Below are positions 1-8,937 of a DNA stretch of 64,000 bases, piece after piece (within the stretch, counting starts at the first letter, position 1; every line of letters begins with the position of its first letter). The notes below the pieces were generated by a model. The model was not told where the DNA came from. It worked only from the letters and a program-made list of their open reading frames with translations, and did no database searches. The DNA comes from Bacillus albus (GTDB lineage Bacteria > Bacillota > Bacilli > Bacillales > Bacillaceae_G): assembly GCF_001884185.1 (NCBI RefSeq), contig NZ_MAOE01000081.1, forward strand, positions 1-64,000, given 5' to 3'. A program made the position numbers and the translations under genes.

Positions 1-1613
1 ACGGAAACGGAGGAAACCCAGGAGGCGGAACGGGGACAGATAACGGAAACGGAGGAAACCCAGGAGGCGGAACGGGAACAGATAACGGAAACGGAGGAAA
101 CCCAAATCAAGGTGGTGGCTCAACAGTTATTGAACGTACAAATAATTATATTGTACATCAAAAAACTGAGAAGTTAACAGATAATACATCTAATGTATTA
201 ATTAAAGAAGCAGTCGAGACCGTTCAAAGTTATCAAGGTTTAATGAGTCTGTATCAAATGTATTATGGTATTGATTTAAGAACGAATGATGTGGGGCCAA
301 AGCTTGAAGAGGGAACTTTAGATGCGATTGCTACTGATCATTCATTGTACTATATGTTAAATAAGCAAAGTGTAATTGATTTAATTTCAAATCTTGTATC
401 AGCTAGTATTACGAGTGAAGTAAAGCAAGATATGATAGGTTTAAAACAAAAAATGGACTCTTACCAACAGCTCATTACTAGTGCAGATCAAAATTCACTG
501 CTACTAGCAGAGAAATTAAATGAAACAATGCAACAAGCAGCTAGTATGAATCAAAATTTAGGGGAGTATTTAAAAGGTTTAGCGAAATGGCGTGAGAGTA
601 GCTTAAAGTTAGTGGAAGAGCAACAAGTATTAACGACTAATAATGCTGGTGAACAAACAGCTGTACTATCGTTAGACTCTGGTATTAAATCTTTAACGAT
701 GCAAACTCAGTCATTAGTAGAGAGTTCGAAGCACAGTTTATCGACATCAGATGATGTGTATAAAACATTTGATCAAATTAATGGACAAGCAAAAGAAATT
801 CAAGAAAGCGGAACGACAATTGTTTCGAAGGCAGATTCTTTATTGAATGATTTTACGAAGAAAATGGAAGACGATAAAGCATTCTCGAAAAACTTCACAA
901 AAATTTTAGCGAATAGTCGTATTGGAGATCGTCAAAATGAGATGCTATATGAGTTTTTAGCTAGTCCAGTTCAGAAGCAAAATGATGGGGTAATTGTAGC
1001 TGGTAATGCTTTTACACCGTACTTAATCGTATTAACTTGTTTCATTGTTGCGTTATTTACTGCATATGCAATTGCGAATCAAGAAAAGAAACGAACGCAA
1101 TCAGATCATTTTGAAGAGAGATTCTCTTTAATTGATATGAATGTACCAACTACAGTAGTAGCATTTGGAATATCGATTGTGGAAGGAATCAGTATAGGAA
1201 TCATTTCAGGCCGTCTATTAAAGTTTGGTCAGGATCAAAGTTTACTATGGATTGCGTTTATCACAATCATTATGATGGCATTCGTATTAGTTTCAACATA
1301 CTTATTAAGACAAATAAAAATGGTAGGGATGTTTATTTTATTAGTATTTTTAAGTATGTATCTATTTTTAACTGAAGCAGTTGGAAGTAAAGTAGACCAA
1401 ATGTCTTCTGTAGGTAAATTGCGTCAATTTTCACCGCTTCAATATATAGAAGGTTTTCTAAATGATTTTATTAGCGGTAAAGATACAGGAAAAGTTATTT
1501 TTATCGTATTGTTTGTAATTGCCATTATAGGATTAGTTAGCAATCTATTTGTATGGCACAAGAAATGGGAGGAAAAAGAAGTAAATGATCAAACAATGGA
1601 GCATAGTGGTTAA
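1..1613 (+). CDS. esaA: Type VII secretion protein EsaA (YueB-like), 5'-partial
   Basis: The reading frame is open from the window edge (first full codon at 3), so the N-terminus lies outside; 536 residues are visible. EsaA/YueB is a polytopic membrane component of Firmicutes type VII secretion, and YueB is known as the SPP1 phage receptor in B. subtilis. The visible part begins with a Gly/Asn-rich repeat, then a Gln/Ser-rich helical region, then five hydrophobic segments in the last 190 residues, which fits the C-terminal membrane domain of the family. It overlaps essA by 29 bases and heads a same-strand essA-esaB-essB-essC run. The ATG at 243 is internal, because the frame reads uninterrupted upstream of it. 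Confidence 0.88.
   Translation, partial: GNGGNPGGGTGTDNGNGGNPGGGTGTDNGNGGNPNQGGGSTVIERTNNYIVHQKTEKLTDNTSNVLIKEAVETVQSYQGLMSLYQMYYGIDLRTNDVGPKLEEGTLDAIATDHSLYYMLNKQSVIDLISNLVSASITSEVKQDMIGLKQKMDSYQQLITSADQNSLLLAEKLNETMQQAASMNQNLGEYLKGLAKWRESSLKLVEEQQVLTTNNAGEQTAVLSLDSGIKSLTMQTQSLVESSKHSLSTSDDVYKTFDQINGQAKEIQESGTTIVSKADSLLNDFTKKMEDDKAFSKNFTKILANSRIGDRQNEMLYEFLASPVQKQNDGVIVAGNAFTPYLIVLTCFIVALFTAYAIANQEKKRTQSDHFEERFSLIDMNVPTTVVAFGISIVEGISIGIISGRLLKFGQDQSLLWIAFITIIMMAFVLVSTYLLRQIKMVGMFILLVFLSMYLFLTEAVGSKVDQMSSVGKLRQFSPLQYIEGFLNDFISGKDTGKVIFIVLFVIAIIGLVSNLFVWHKKWEEKEVNDQTMEHSG
3..104 (+). repeat. In-frame 42-bp tandem repeat in esaA
   Basis: Two full copies (3-44 and 45-86) and a partial third (87-104) of a 42-base unit, with one visible base difference between copies (GGGGACA versus GGGAACA). 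Each unit encodes the 14-residue peptide GNGGNPGGGTGTDN. The array runs off the window edge, so the copy number is unknown. The unit is a multiple of three, so copy changes keep the frame. Confidence 0.9.
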
Positions 1614-2088
1614 GTTATCATTTATTTGTTTCCTTTTACTGTTTGTCGCGCAACCGATTAGGAGCGCGGCGGACAGTTATCTTGGTGATGATGGAAAGAT
1701 CCAGTTTAAAGTAGACCGATTTGAAGATAAAGACCAAGAAAAAAATAAAAAGGAACATAAGGAAACAGAATTAGATAAAGCATCAATTGAGTTATTTAAT
1801 ACAGATGTAGAAGAAGAAATTCAAAAAAAGAAAGAGAAAGAACAAAAAGAGATGGAATCTTTAAGAGATTCTCTTTTTATAAAACAAAAAGAAAATAATC
1901 GTGTTAAAAATACGAAAAATAGTTTGTTTAGTAGTGAATACGTTGTAAGAAAAAGTGCTGATGAAGTAGCAAGTAATCAAACAATGAATGAAAAGCCAAT
2001 TAGTACAACAATAATCATATTGTTAGGCGGCGGTGTTTTACTTATTTGCATCGGTATTTATACGGTTCTTCGGAAAAGTTGGAGGTAA
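1585..2088 (+). CDS. essA: Type VII secretion protein EssA
   Basis: A 167-residue protein with an N-terminal hydrophobic segment (about 8-28), a long charged Lys/Glu-rich middle (about 45-110) and a second membrane segment near 141-160. This layout and its position between esaA and esaB match EssA, a small membrane component of the secretion machine. The start overlaps the esaA end by 29 bases, with a GGGAGG ribosome binding site inside esaA, suggesting translational coupling. Sequence conservation in EssA is low, so the call rests mainly on topology and synteny. Confidence 0.8.
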   Translation: MIKQWSIVVKLSFICFLLLFVAQPIRSAADSYLGDDGKIQFKVDRFEDKDQEKNKKEHKETELDKASIELFNTDVEEEIQKKKEKEQKEMESLRDSLFIKQKENNRVKNTKNSLFSSEYVVRKSADEVASNQTMNEKPISTTIIILLGGGVLLICIGIYTVLRKSWR

Positions 2089-2092
2089 AGTA

Positions 2093-2344
2093 ATGGCAAT
2101 ACAAACGCATATTAATGTAACGGTAGATTTTAGTAAATGGAATGGAAATACATATGATTTACGTATACCGAATCATCAATCTATTAAATATTTATTGAAA
2201 AATTTATTAGATACGCTAAAGATTGATAATCATGAAGGTGCACATTTTGTAATGAAAGTGAAAAATAAGTCAATTGTTTTAACGGATAATGATCGTTTAA
2301 TTGATCACCAAATAACAGACGGAGATATTTTACAAGTTTTATAA
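2093..2344 (+). CDS. esaB: Ubiquitin-like type VII secretion protein EsaB/YukD
   Basis: An 83-residue protein with the short ubiquitin-like pattern of EsaB/YukD: alternating strands, one central helix (about 28-40) and a C-terminal GDILQVL strand. It is a small cytoplasmic accessory of type VII secretion. The ATG at 2093 is preferred to an upstream in-frame start at 2033 because a TTGGAGG ribosome binding site lies just before it and the upstream extension would lie inside essA. It starts 4 bases after the essA stop. Confidence 0.88.
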   Translation: MAIQTHINVTVDFSKWNGNTYDLRIPNHQSIKYLLKNLLDTLKIDNHEGAHFVMKVKNKSIVLTDNDRLIDHQITDGDILQVL

Positions 2345-2417
2345 AGAATATTTCTTACTTTTAGTTTTTTGAAAATAAGTTATTACTGGTTATAAAGAAA
2401 AGGAGAAGAGGATAAAC

Positions 2418-3617
2418 ATGACGGAAAAAACAATTCAAATTGATGCAATGAACTATCAATTTCAAATAGAAAAAGAAAATTGGAAATTGGAGATGACAAA
2501 ATCTCAAACGCGTATAAAAGACTTCCGTCAATTCGATATAATTACGGGCGCATCATCTGAATTTGTACCATTAACGATAGAAGAAACGGATGATATGTTT
2601 ACGTTCCTATTTCAAGTGGACAAAAAATTACATAAGTGGGACGATCTTAGCCGTTTTGGAAGAAATGAGAAATTGAGACTGCTCCGAAATGTTGCGCAGT
2701 TTCGTAAATATTTAAATAAACGAATTACGTTCTTTTTACATCCGGACAATGTAGTTTTTAATGCGAATTTAATGCCGAGCATTATACATAGAGGAATTCG
2801 AGATATTGTTCCACCAACCCCGTTGTTAGAAGAGCAATTTTTAACACAATATAAGTGTTTAATTATTGCTTTATTCTCCGAAAAGCACAATTTTGATGAT
2901 TTATATGCTGGGTTACTAAAAGATGCAAAAGAAACGACATTTGAACAGACAGTTGCTCAAATGGAAAGCTTAGATGCATTACTGCAGTTTCTTGATGACA
3001 GCTTTGAGAAGGAGCAAACAAAAACAGAAAAAAATATGCAGTTAGTACCTAAAAAGAGCTATAAATCGTTTAAATATTTAGCTTTTTCCTTCATAGCGGC
3101 GACAGTTATTTTAGCTGCTCCTTTAATATATTTCACTTTTATAAAATTTCCTTATCAAAATAAATTATTAGAAGCAAATGCGGGTTTCATAGCAACTGAT
3201 TATGACAAAGTAATTACGCAATTAAATGAAGAAGAATTCGAATCATTACCAGTTGCCTCTAAATATGAGTTAGCATTTGCGTACATTACAGTTGAAAAAC
3301 TAGGTGAAGATCAAAAGAAATCAATTATGAAAAATATTAGTTTGAAAAGTGATGAAAAGTATTTGCTGTATTGGATGTATAACGGAAAAGGTAATTTTGA
3401 TAAATCATTAGATTTAGCTAAGACACTGGATGATCCTCAGCTTATTATGTACGGACTTGTTAAACAAATTGAATCACTGAAAAATAATCCGGATTTATCA
3501 GGAGAAGAGCGTGATCAAAAATTAAAATCATACGAGCAACAATTGGATGAATATCAAAAGAAATATGGCAAATCATCAAACGATAAAGACTCGTCGAACA
3601 CAGAGAAAAAAGAGTAA
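2418..3617 (+). CDS. essB: Type VII secretion protein EssB (YukC)
   Basis: A 399-residue bitopic membrane protein. Residues 1-210 form the cytoplasmic pseudokinase-like domain of the EssB/YukC family, a single membrane segment lies at about 219-242, and the C-terminal helical domain ends in a Lys/Glu/Ser-rich tail. EssB scaffolds the T7SS membrane complex and contacts EssC. The ribosome binding site is AAAGGAG, upstream of the ATG at 2418. The 73-base gap to esaB is the widest in the core run but holds no obvious terminator. Confidence 0.9.
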   Translation: MTEKTIQIDAMNYQFQIEKENWKLEMTKSQTRIKDFRQFDIITGASSEFVPLTIEETDDMFTFLFQVDKKLHKWDDLSRFGRNEKLRLLRNVAQFRKYLNKRITFFLHPDNVVFNANLMPSIIHRGIRDIVPPTPLLEEQFLTQYKCLIIALFSEKHNFDDLYAGLLKDAKETTFEQTVAQMESLDALLQFLDDSFEKEQTKTEKNMQLVPKKSYKSFKYLAFSFIAATVILAAPLIYFTFIKFPYQNKLLEANAGFIATDYDKVITQLNEEEFESLPVASKYELAFAYITVEKLGEDQKKSIMKNISLKSDEKYLLYWMYNGKGNFDKSLDLAKTLDDPQLIMYGLVKQIESLKNNPDLSGEERDQKLKSYEQQLDEYQKKYGKSSNDKDSSNTEKKE

Positions 3618-3656
3618 GCACTTGATGAGACAGTTGAAAAGGAGCAGTGAACACGG

Positions 3657-6600
3657 ATGGAGCAACTATTAGTATTGACTTATGGAGACAAAATATATAA
3701 GTGCACATTACATCCAAATGAGCAATCAATAGTGTCGATTGGAAAAGAGTGGACAAATGATATTACAAATCCAAGTTTAGAACAGGAAGTAGAATTAAAG
3801 TGGAATAATGAAGTAAGTGCTTGGATGATAAAAAATCAATTAATAGAATTCAATAAGGAATTTGAGATTGGAAAAACTAAAGATGTGAGCTTAAAAATCT
3901 TTATATCTATTATCGGCACAACGAAAGTGTTTGATATTGGAACGAAACATTCTCTTACAATTAGTCAAAACAGTTATGATGATATTTCTATTGCTGGGGC
4001 AAATGTAGATTTAATGCTATCTCGTGAAACGTTGTACGATTCTTTTAAAGTAAACGTATATGACGGGGATGTATTTCATAATTATACGAAGCTAAAAGAT
4101 AGCGTAATGTTGGAAGCGGGAGACGTATTATATTTTGATGGTGTTTTAGTAGAGATAGGCAGTGAAGATATTCAAGTATTGTCTTCAGAAGAGAACGTTA
4201 CATCTACGTTACCTATTTTAGTAGAATCAGAAACAAATTATCAAAGTGGTTATCCAGACTATCATCGTTCACCACGTATTATTTACCGTGAACCAGAAGA
4301 GAAAATGACAATTGCAAAACCTTCAAGTATGCCGTCAAAACCGACGGAGCATTTGGCGAGAATTATTGCACCTTCTCTTGTCATGATTGTCGTAACAGTA
4401 TTACTTGCTATCTTTATGAAATATGGGCTGTTTATTATTGCATCGATTGCGATGACATTAGTAACGATTATTGTATCTGTCACATCTTATATAAAAAATT
4501 TAAAGCAATATAAAATCGACATTGTTGAACGTGATAAAAGTTATAGAGCGTATATAAAACAAAAAACGAAAGATTTACATGCAGAAAGTGAAAAACAGCG
4601 TCATGCATTACATTATCATTATCCAAATGTTGAAGTGATACGTAATATGGCTGTGCAAGTAAATCCACGTATATATGAAAAAACAATGCTACATCATGAT
4701 TTCTTAACATTTAGCGTTGGGACAGGACAAGCTAATACAAGTTTTGAAATCCAATTTAATGAAGAAGAATTTAGTCAAACGAAAGATGAATTAATTGATA
4801 TAGCACGTGAACTAAGACAGCGTTATCTATCATTGGAAGATGTACCTGTTGTAACAGATTTGATAAATGGACCAGTTGGCTATATTGGACAACGCTCTTT
4901 AGTGTTAGAGCAATTACAATTATTAGTTGTACAAACCGCGTTATTCCATAGTTATTATGACTTGCAGTTTATTACTATTTTTCCTGAAGAAGAAAAAGAA
5001 AAATGGGATTGGATGCGCTGGTTACCTCATGGAAGTGTTCGCGATATAAATGTACGTGGATTTGTGTACCATGATCGTAGCCGTGATCAAGTGTTAAATA
5101 GTTTGTATCAAATATTGAAAGAACGAAAATTAAAACTAGATGAAAAAAGTTCAACGAATGAAAAAATGTACTTTGCACCGCACTATGTCGTTCTCATTAC
5201 AGATGAAAAACTAATACTAGACCATGTTGTTATGGAATTCTTTAATGATGATCCGAGTCAATTAGGTGTATCACTTGTATTTGTACAAGATGTTATGCAA
5301 AGTTTACCGGAGCACGTGAAAACGGTAATTGATATAAGAGATGCAAAACAAGGGAACATTATCTTAGAACAAGGAGAGCTTGTTAACCGTCAATTTAAAC
5401 TCAATCACGTACCGAAAGGGTTCAATTTAGAAGATGTTTCACGAGCATTAGCGCCGTTAAATCATTTGCAAAACTTGAAAAATAGTATCCCAGAAAGTGT
5501 AACATTTTTAGAAATGTACGGTGTTGAGAAAGTAAAAGAACTGAATATCACAAGTCGCTGGGAGAAAAATGCAGCGCATAAATCTTTAGCTGTACCACTT
5601 GGATTACGTGGTAAAGAAGATATTGTAAACTTAAACTTACACGAAAAAGCACACGGACCACACGGGTTAATAGCGGGTACAACAGGTTCAGGTAAGTCGG
5701 AAATTATACAATCGTATATTTTATCTCTAGCAGTCAATTTCCATCCTTACGAAGTAGCCTTTCTACTCATTGACTATAAAGGCGGCGGTATGGCGAATTT
5801 ATTCAAAAACTTACCACATTTATTAGGAACAATTACGAACTTAGATGGAGCACAAAGTATGAGAGCGCTCGCATCAATTAAAGCTGAATTACAAAAAAGA
5901 CAACGATTATTTGGCGAAAATGATGTAAACCATATTAATCAGTATCAAAAACTGTATAAAGAAGGCTTAGTAAGTGAACCGATGCCACATCTATTTTTAA
6001 TTAGTGATGAATTCGCAGAACTGAAGTCAGAACAACCAGAATTTATGAAAGAGTTAGTTTCAACAGCGCGTATCGGTCGTTCACTCGGAATTCATTTAAT
6101 ATTAGCTACGCAAAAACCAAGTGGTGTTGTAGATGATCAAATTTGGAGTAACTCGAAATTCAAACTAGCATTAAAAGTTCAAAATACGTCAGATAGTAAT
6201 GAAATTTTAAAAACACCAGATGCTGCTGAAATTACATTACCAGGACGTGCTTACTTACAAGTTGGGAATAATGAAATTTATGAACTATTCCAATCAGCTT
6301 GGAGCGGAGCAGACTATGTAGAAAACAAAGAGGATAAAGAACATTTAGACGCAACAATCTATGCAATAAATGATCTAGGACAATATGAAATATTAAGTGA
6401 AGACTTAAGTGGACTTGGTAGCAGTAAAGAAGTAATAAGCGTACCGTCTGAACTGGATGCTGTTATTGACTACATTCACGATTACGCAGAAATAAATGAA
6501 ATTGAAGCGTTAGCTAGACCGTGGTTACCACCACTTCCAGAAAGCGTATATTTACAAGACTTACATGCTATTCAGTTCAAAGAGGCATGGACGAAAGAAA

Positions 6601-8168
6601 AGAAACCATTAAAAGCAACAGTTGGTCTACTAGATCAGCCTGAATTACAATCACAAACACCATTAACATTAGATATTAGTAAAGACGGACACGTAGCGGT
6701 CTTCTCAAGTCCAGGCTACGGAAAATCAACATTCTTACAATCAGTCATTATGGATGTAGCTCGTCAACATAGTCCGGAGCATTTGCATGTGTATTTATTA
6801 GACTTCGGAACAAATGGTTTAATGCCATTAAAATCTTTACCGCATGTGGCAGACATCATTACATTAGACCAAGTTGAAAAATGCGAGAAGTTTCTTCGTC
6901 GCATAGAAGACCTATTAAAAGATAGAAAGCAATTGCTAAGTAAATATGGCGTTGCGAGTCTTGAAATGTATGAGAGAGCTAGTAAAGAAGTATTACCAAC
7001 AATATTAATTACGATAGATAACTATGATGCTGTTAGAGAAGCTGGATTTGTCGAAGACTTTGAACGCATTATTGCACAAATTGTACGTGAAGGGGCAGCG
7101 GTAGGAATTCATTTAATGCTTACAGCTACACGTCAAAATGCATTGAGAGTACAAGTAAATACAAATATTAAACTACAAATTGCTCTATATATGATAGATG
7201 AGGCAGAATCTAGAGCGATTGTAGGAAGAACAGAGTTGAAAATTGAAGAATTAGCAGGACGTGGTTTAGTTAAAATTGACGAACCAACAATCTTCCAAAC
7301 AGCTTTACCGACAGATGGAGAAGATGTCCTTACTCGAATTGAAAATATACAAGCTGAAGGAAAAGAGATGGATTCCTTCTGGGATGGAGAAAGACCGAAA
7401 GCAATTCCTATGGTACCTGAAGTTCTGGAATACAAGGAATTCATTGCATGGCCAGAAACAAGAAAAATTATTGAAGCAGGCAAACTAACATTTGGTGTAG
7501 AAACAGAAAACGTTACGCCTCTCGAATTAGATTTAACGGAAGCGTCTAATATTGTTGTAGGGGGAATCAAGAAAGATGAAGTTGAAAATGTAGTTCATCA
7601 ATTCCTTCAACAGTTAGCAGACAGTGGACACTTTGACCTAGGTTTAATTGATACAAGAACACGAAATTTCTCAAACTATAGAGAGAGCGCTGCTTTATAT
7701 GTAGCTGAAAAAACAGGAATTGAGAAAACGATTAAACAAGTTACAAACGCTTATAAATCGAGAGAAGCGGCGTTTAAAGAGGAGCAGGAAGCATCAAGTG
7801 AAACAGTGAACCCGGCAGAATTTATTAAGAAATTTAAGCCGATTGTAATCGTAATTGCAGATGTAAATGATATTTTAAGTAATTTAGAAGATAGCGATAT
7901 ATATAGTTTGGCGGAATTAATAACAAATGGTGCATTTATGGGCATCCACTTCGTAATTGGCTGTGATGTTGATTCAATTGACAGTCGATACGACTTGGTT
8001 TCAAAAACAATAAAAACGCAATCTCATGTTATTTTACTTAGAAAATCATCAGGCCAAATGGTCTTCGATGTATCTAATAAAGATTTAAGTAGTACAAAGT
8101 TAAACCCATTTGAAGGGTATTTTGTTGAAAATCGTTTTGCTACTAGAATTAAAGTGCCAACTATTTAA
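3657..8168 (+). CDS. essC: Type VII secretion FtsK/SpoIIIE-type ATPase EssC
   Basis: A 1503-residue motor protein of the T7SS, typical in length for EssC. The N-terminal 190 residues are FHA-like, two membrane helices lie at about 235-280, and three ATPase domains follow. The first has a canonical Walker A, GTTGSGKS, at about 673-680 and a DEFAEL Walker B near 782. The second has SSPGYGKST at about 1016-1024. The third has only a degenerate loop (VVGGIKKDE) near 1298, as is usual for EssC. It is expected to recruit WXG100/LXG substrates and drive their export. The helper and toxin genes start 12 bases downstream. Confidence 0.95.
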   Translation: MEQLLVLTYGDKIYKCTLHPNEQSIVSIGKEWTNDITNPSLEQEVELKWNNEVSAWMIKNQLIEFNKEFEIGKTKDVSLKIFISIIGTTKVFDIGTKHSLTISQNSYDDISIAGANVDLMLSRETLYDSFKVNVYDGDVFHNYTKLKDSVMLEAGDVLYFDGVLVEIGSEDIQVLSSEENVTSTLPILVESETNYQSGYPDYHRSPRIIYREPEEKMTIAKPSSMPSKPTEHLARIIAPSLVMIVVTVLLAIFMKYGLFIIASIAMTLVTIIVSVTSYIKNLKQYKIDIVERDKSYRAYIKQKTKDLHAESEKQRHALHYHYPNVEVIRNMAVQVNPRIYEKTMLHHDFLTFSVGTGQANTSFEIQFNEEEFSQTKDELIDIARELRQRYLSLEDVPVVTDLINGPVGYIGQRSLVLEQLQLLVVQTALFHSYYDLQFITIFPEEEKEKWDWMRWLPHGSVRDINVRGFVYHDRSRDQVLNSLYQILKERKLKLDEKSSTNEKMYFAPHYVVLITDEKLILDHVVMEFFNDDPSQLGVSLVFVQDVMQSLPEHVKTVIDIRDAKQGNIILEQGELVNRQFKLNHVPKGFNLEDVSRALAPLNHLQNLKNSIPESVTFLEMYGVEKVKELNITSRWEKNAAHKSLAVPLGLRGKEDIVNLNLHEKAHGPHGLIAGTTGSGKSEIIQSYILSLAVNFHPYEVAFLLIDYKGGGMANLFKNLPHLLGTITNLDGAQSMRALASIKAELQKRQRLFGENDVNHINQYQKLYKEGLVSEPMPHLFLISDEFAELKSEQPEFMKELVSTARIGRSLGIHLILATQKPSGVVDDQIWSNSKFKLALKVQNTSDSNEILKTPDAAEITLPGRAYLQVGNNEIYELFQSAWSGADYVENKEDKEHLDATIYAINDLGQYEILSEDLSGLGSSKEVISVPSELDAVIDYIHDYAEINEIEALARPWLPPLPESVYLQDLHAIQFKEAWTKEKKPLKATVGLLDQPELQSQTPLTLDISKDGHVAVFSSPGYGKSTFLQSVIMDVARQHSPEHLHVYLLDFGTNGLMPLKSLPHVADIITLDQVEKCEKFLRRIEDLLKDRKQLLSKYGVASLEMYERASKEVLPTILITIDNYDAVREAGFVEDFERIIAQIVREGAAVGIHLMLTATRQNALRVQVNTNIKLQIALYMIDEAESRAIVGRTELKIEELAGRGLVKIDEPTIFQTALPTDGEDVLTRIENIQAEGKEMDSFWDGERPKAIPMVPEVLEYKEFIAWPETRKIIEAGKLTFGVETENVTPLELDLTEASNIVVGGIKKDEVENVVHQFLQQLADSGHFDLGLIDTRTRNFSNYRESAALYVAEKTGIEKTIKQVTNAYKSREAAFKEEQEASSETVNPAEFIKKFKPIVIVIADVNDILSNLEDSDIYSLAELITNGAFMGIHFVIGCDVDSIDSRYDLVSKTIKTQSHVILLRKSSGQMVFDVSNKDLSSTKLNPFEGYFVENRFATRIKVPTI

Positions 8169-8180
8169 GGGGGGATTTGC

Positions 8181-8603
8181 ATGGGGATAGAGGAATTAAA
8201 TAGTCAAAAATCTGGTTTATTAAGTAGTATAAGTTATCAACAAGGGCAATTGGCTGAATTACAAATGAAACTAAGAAGAGTAATAACGGCAAAAGGGAAC
8301 TTTGTAAATAATCTTGAAGCAATTAGACAAAATCAAGAGCAGTTTAAGTCTTTAGAAATAAACGAAAGTAGTTGGAAAGGGCAAAGAGCAACTACTTTTA
8401 AAGAAACGTATGAACAACAAGTCATTTCGAATTTAGGGAAATTTATCGGAGAACTAGGAAGAGTGCAAGAAGACATCGATCAAGCCATACAGCGGCTTGA
8501 AAGAGAAATCGCTGCATGTGAGTCAAGTATTGCTTCTTTAAGTAGAAGTGTTTCAATGGTTGACGCTAGTATTCAAGTAGAAGTACAGAAGGCGGGGAAA
8601 TGA
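8181..8603 (+). CDS. YwqH-like DUF5082 family T7SS helper
   Basis: A 140-residue, almost wholly helical coiled-coil protein with a W-x-G motif in NESSWKGQRA (near residue 70), resembling the YwqH/DUF5082 proteins encoded before LXG toxins in Bacillus. Such small helical partners are thought to bind the LXG domain and guide it to the secretion machine. The ribosome binding site is AAGGGGGG. It starts 12 bases after essC and is followed after 3 bases by the next helper. The family call is from pattern recognition, not a search. Confidence 0.75.
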   Translation: MGIEELNSQKSGLLSSISYQQGQLAELQMKLRRVITAKGNFVNNLEAIRQNQEQFKSLEINESSWKGQRATTFKETYEQQVISNLGKFIGELGRVQEDIDQAIQRLEREIAACESSIASLSRSVSMVDASIQVEVQKAGK

Positions 8604-8606
8604 TAA

Positions 8607-8897
8607 ATGGGGGAAATTAAATTAAATAAAGGGGTATTTGATGCGAAAGTAAGTGATTTGAAAAGTGGTGCTAGTGATTTAGGTAAGACTAAATTTAATG
8701 GTATGCAGTTACATCGTACGAATTTAAGTAAACTGAAAAAATATTGTGAAGCGATTGAAAAACTTTCTCAGAAAGTTCAGCGATATGAGAAATTGTTAGA
8801 AAATGATATAAGTAGAGTACAAGAAATTGGAGCAAAAATGGTAGAGAAAGATGCAAAACTTGGGCAAGAACTAAAAGTTGGTATACAGCAGCACTAG
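8607..8897 (+). CDS. YwqI-like (DUF5344/SACOL2603-type) T7SS helper
   Basis: A 96-residue helical protein about the size of WXG100 proteins, with a central NG turn (TKFNGMQL, near residue 30) and a long charged second helix. It resembles the YwqI/DUF5344 or SACOL2603-type secretion partners that sit between a YwqH-type gene and an LXG toxin. It starts 3 bases after the previous stop, with a GGCGGGG ribosome binding site inside that gene's end. Its likely role is as a partner or targeting factor for the LXG protein at 8938; this is inferred from context. Confidence 0.72.
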   Translation: MGEIKLNKGVFDAKVSDLKSGASDLGKTKFNGMQLHRTNLSKLKKYCEAIEKLSQKVQRYEKLLENDISRVQEIGAKMVEKDAKLGQELKVGIQQH

Positions 8898-8937
8898 AAA
8901 AACATTCTACGTAAAAATGAAATAAGGGGAGAGAAAC

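Noticed and set aside
1-104. Tandem repeats suggesting a CRISPR array
   Set aside because: The repeats are contiguous without spacers and lie in the open esaA frame.
7133-7570. 145-codon - strand frame inside essC
   Set aside because: It is a shadow of essC with no ribosome binding site; the same holds for the other antisense frames in long genes.
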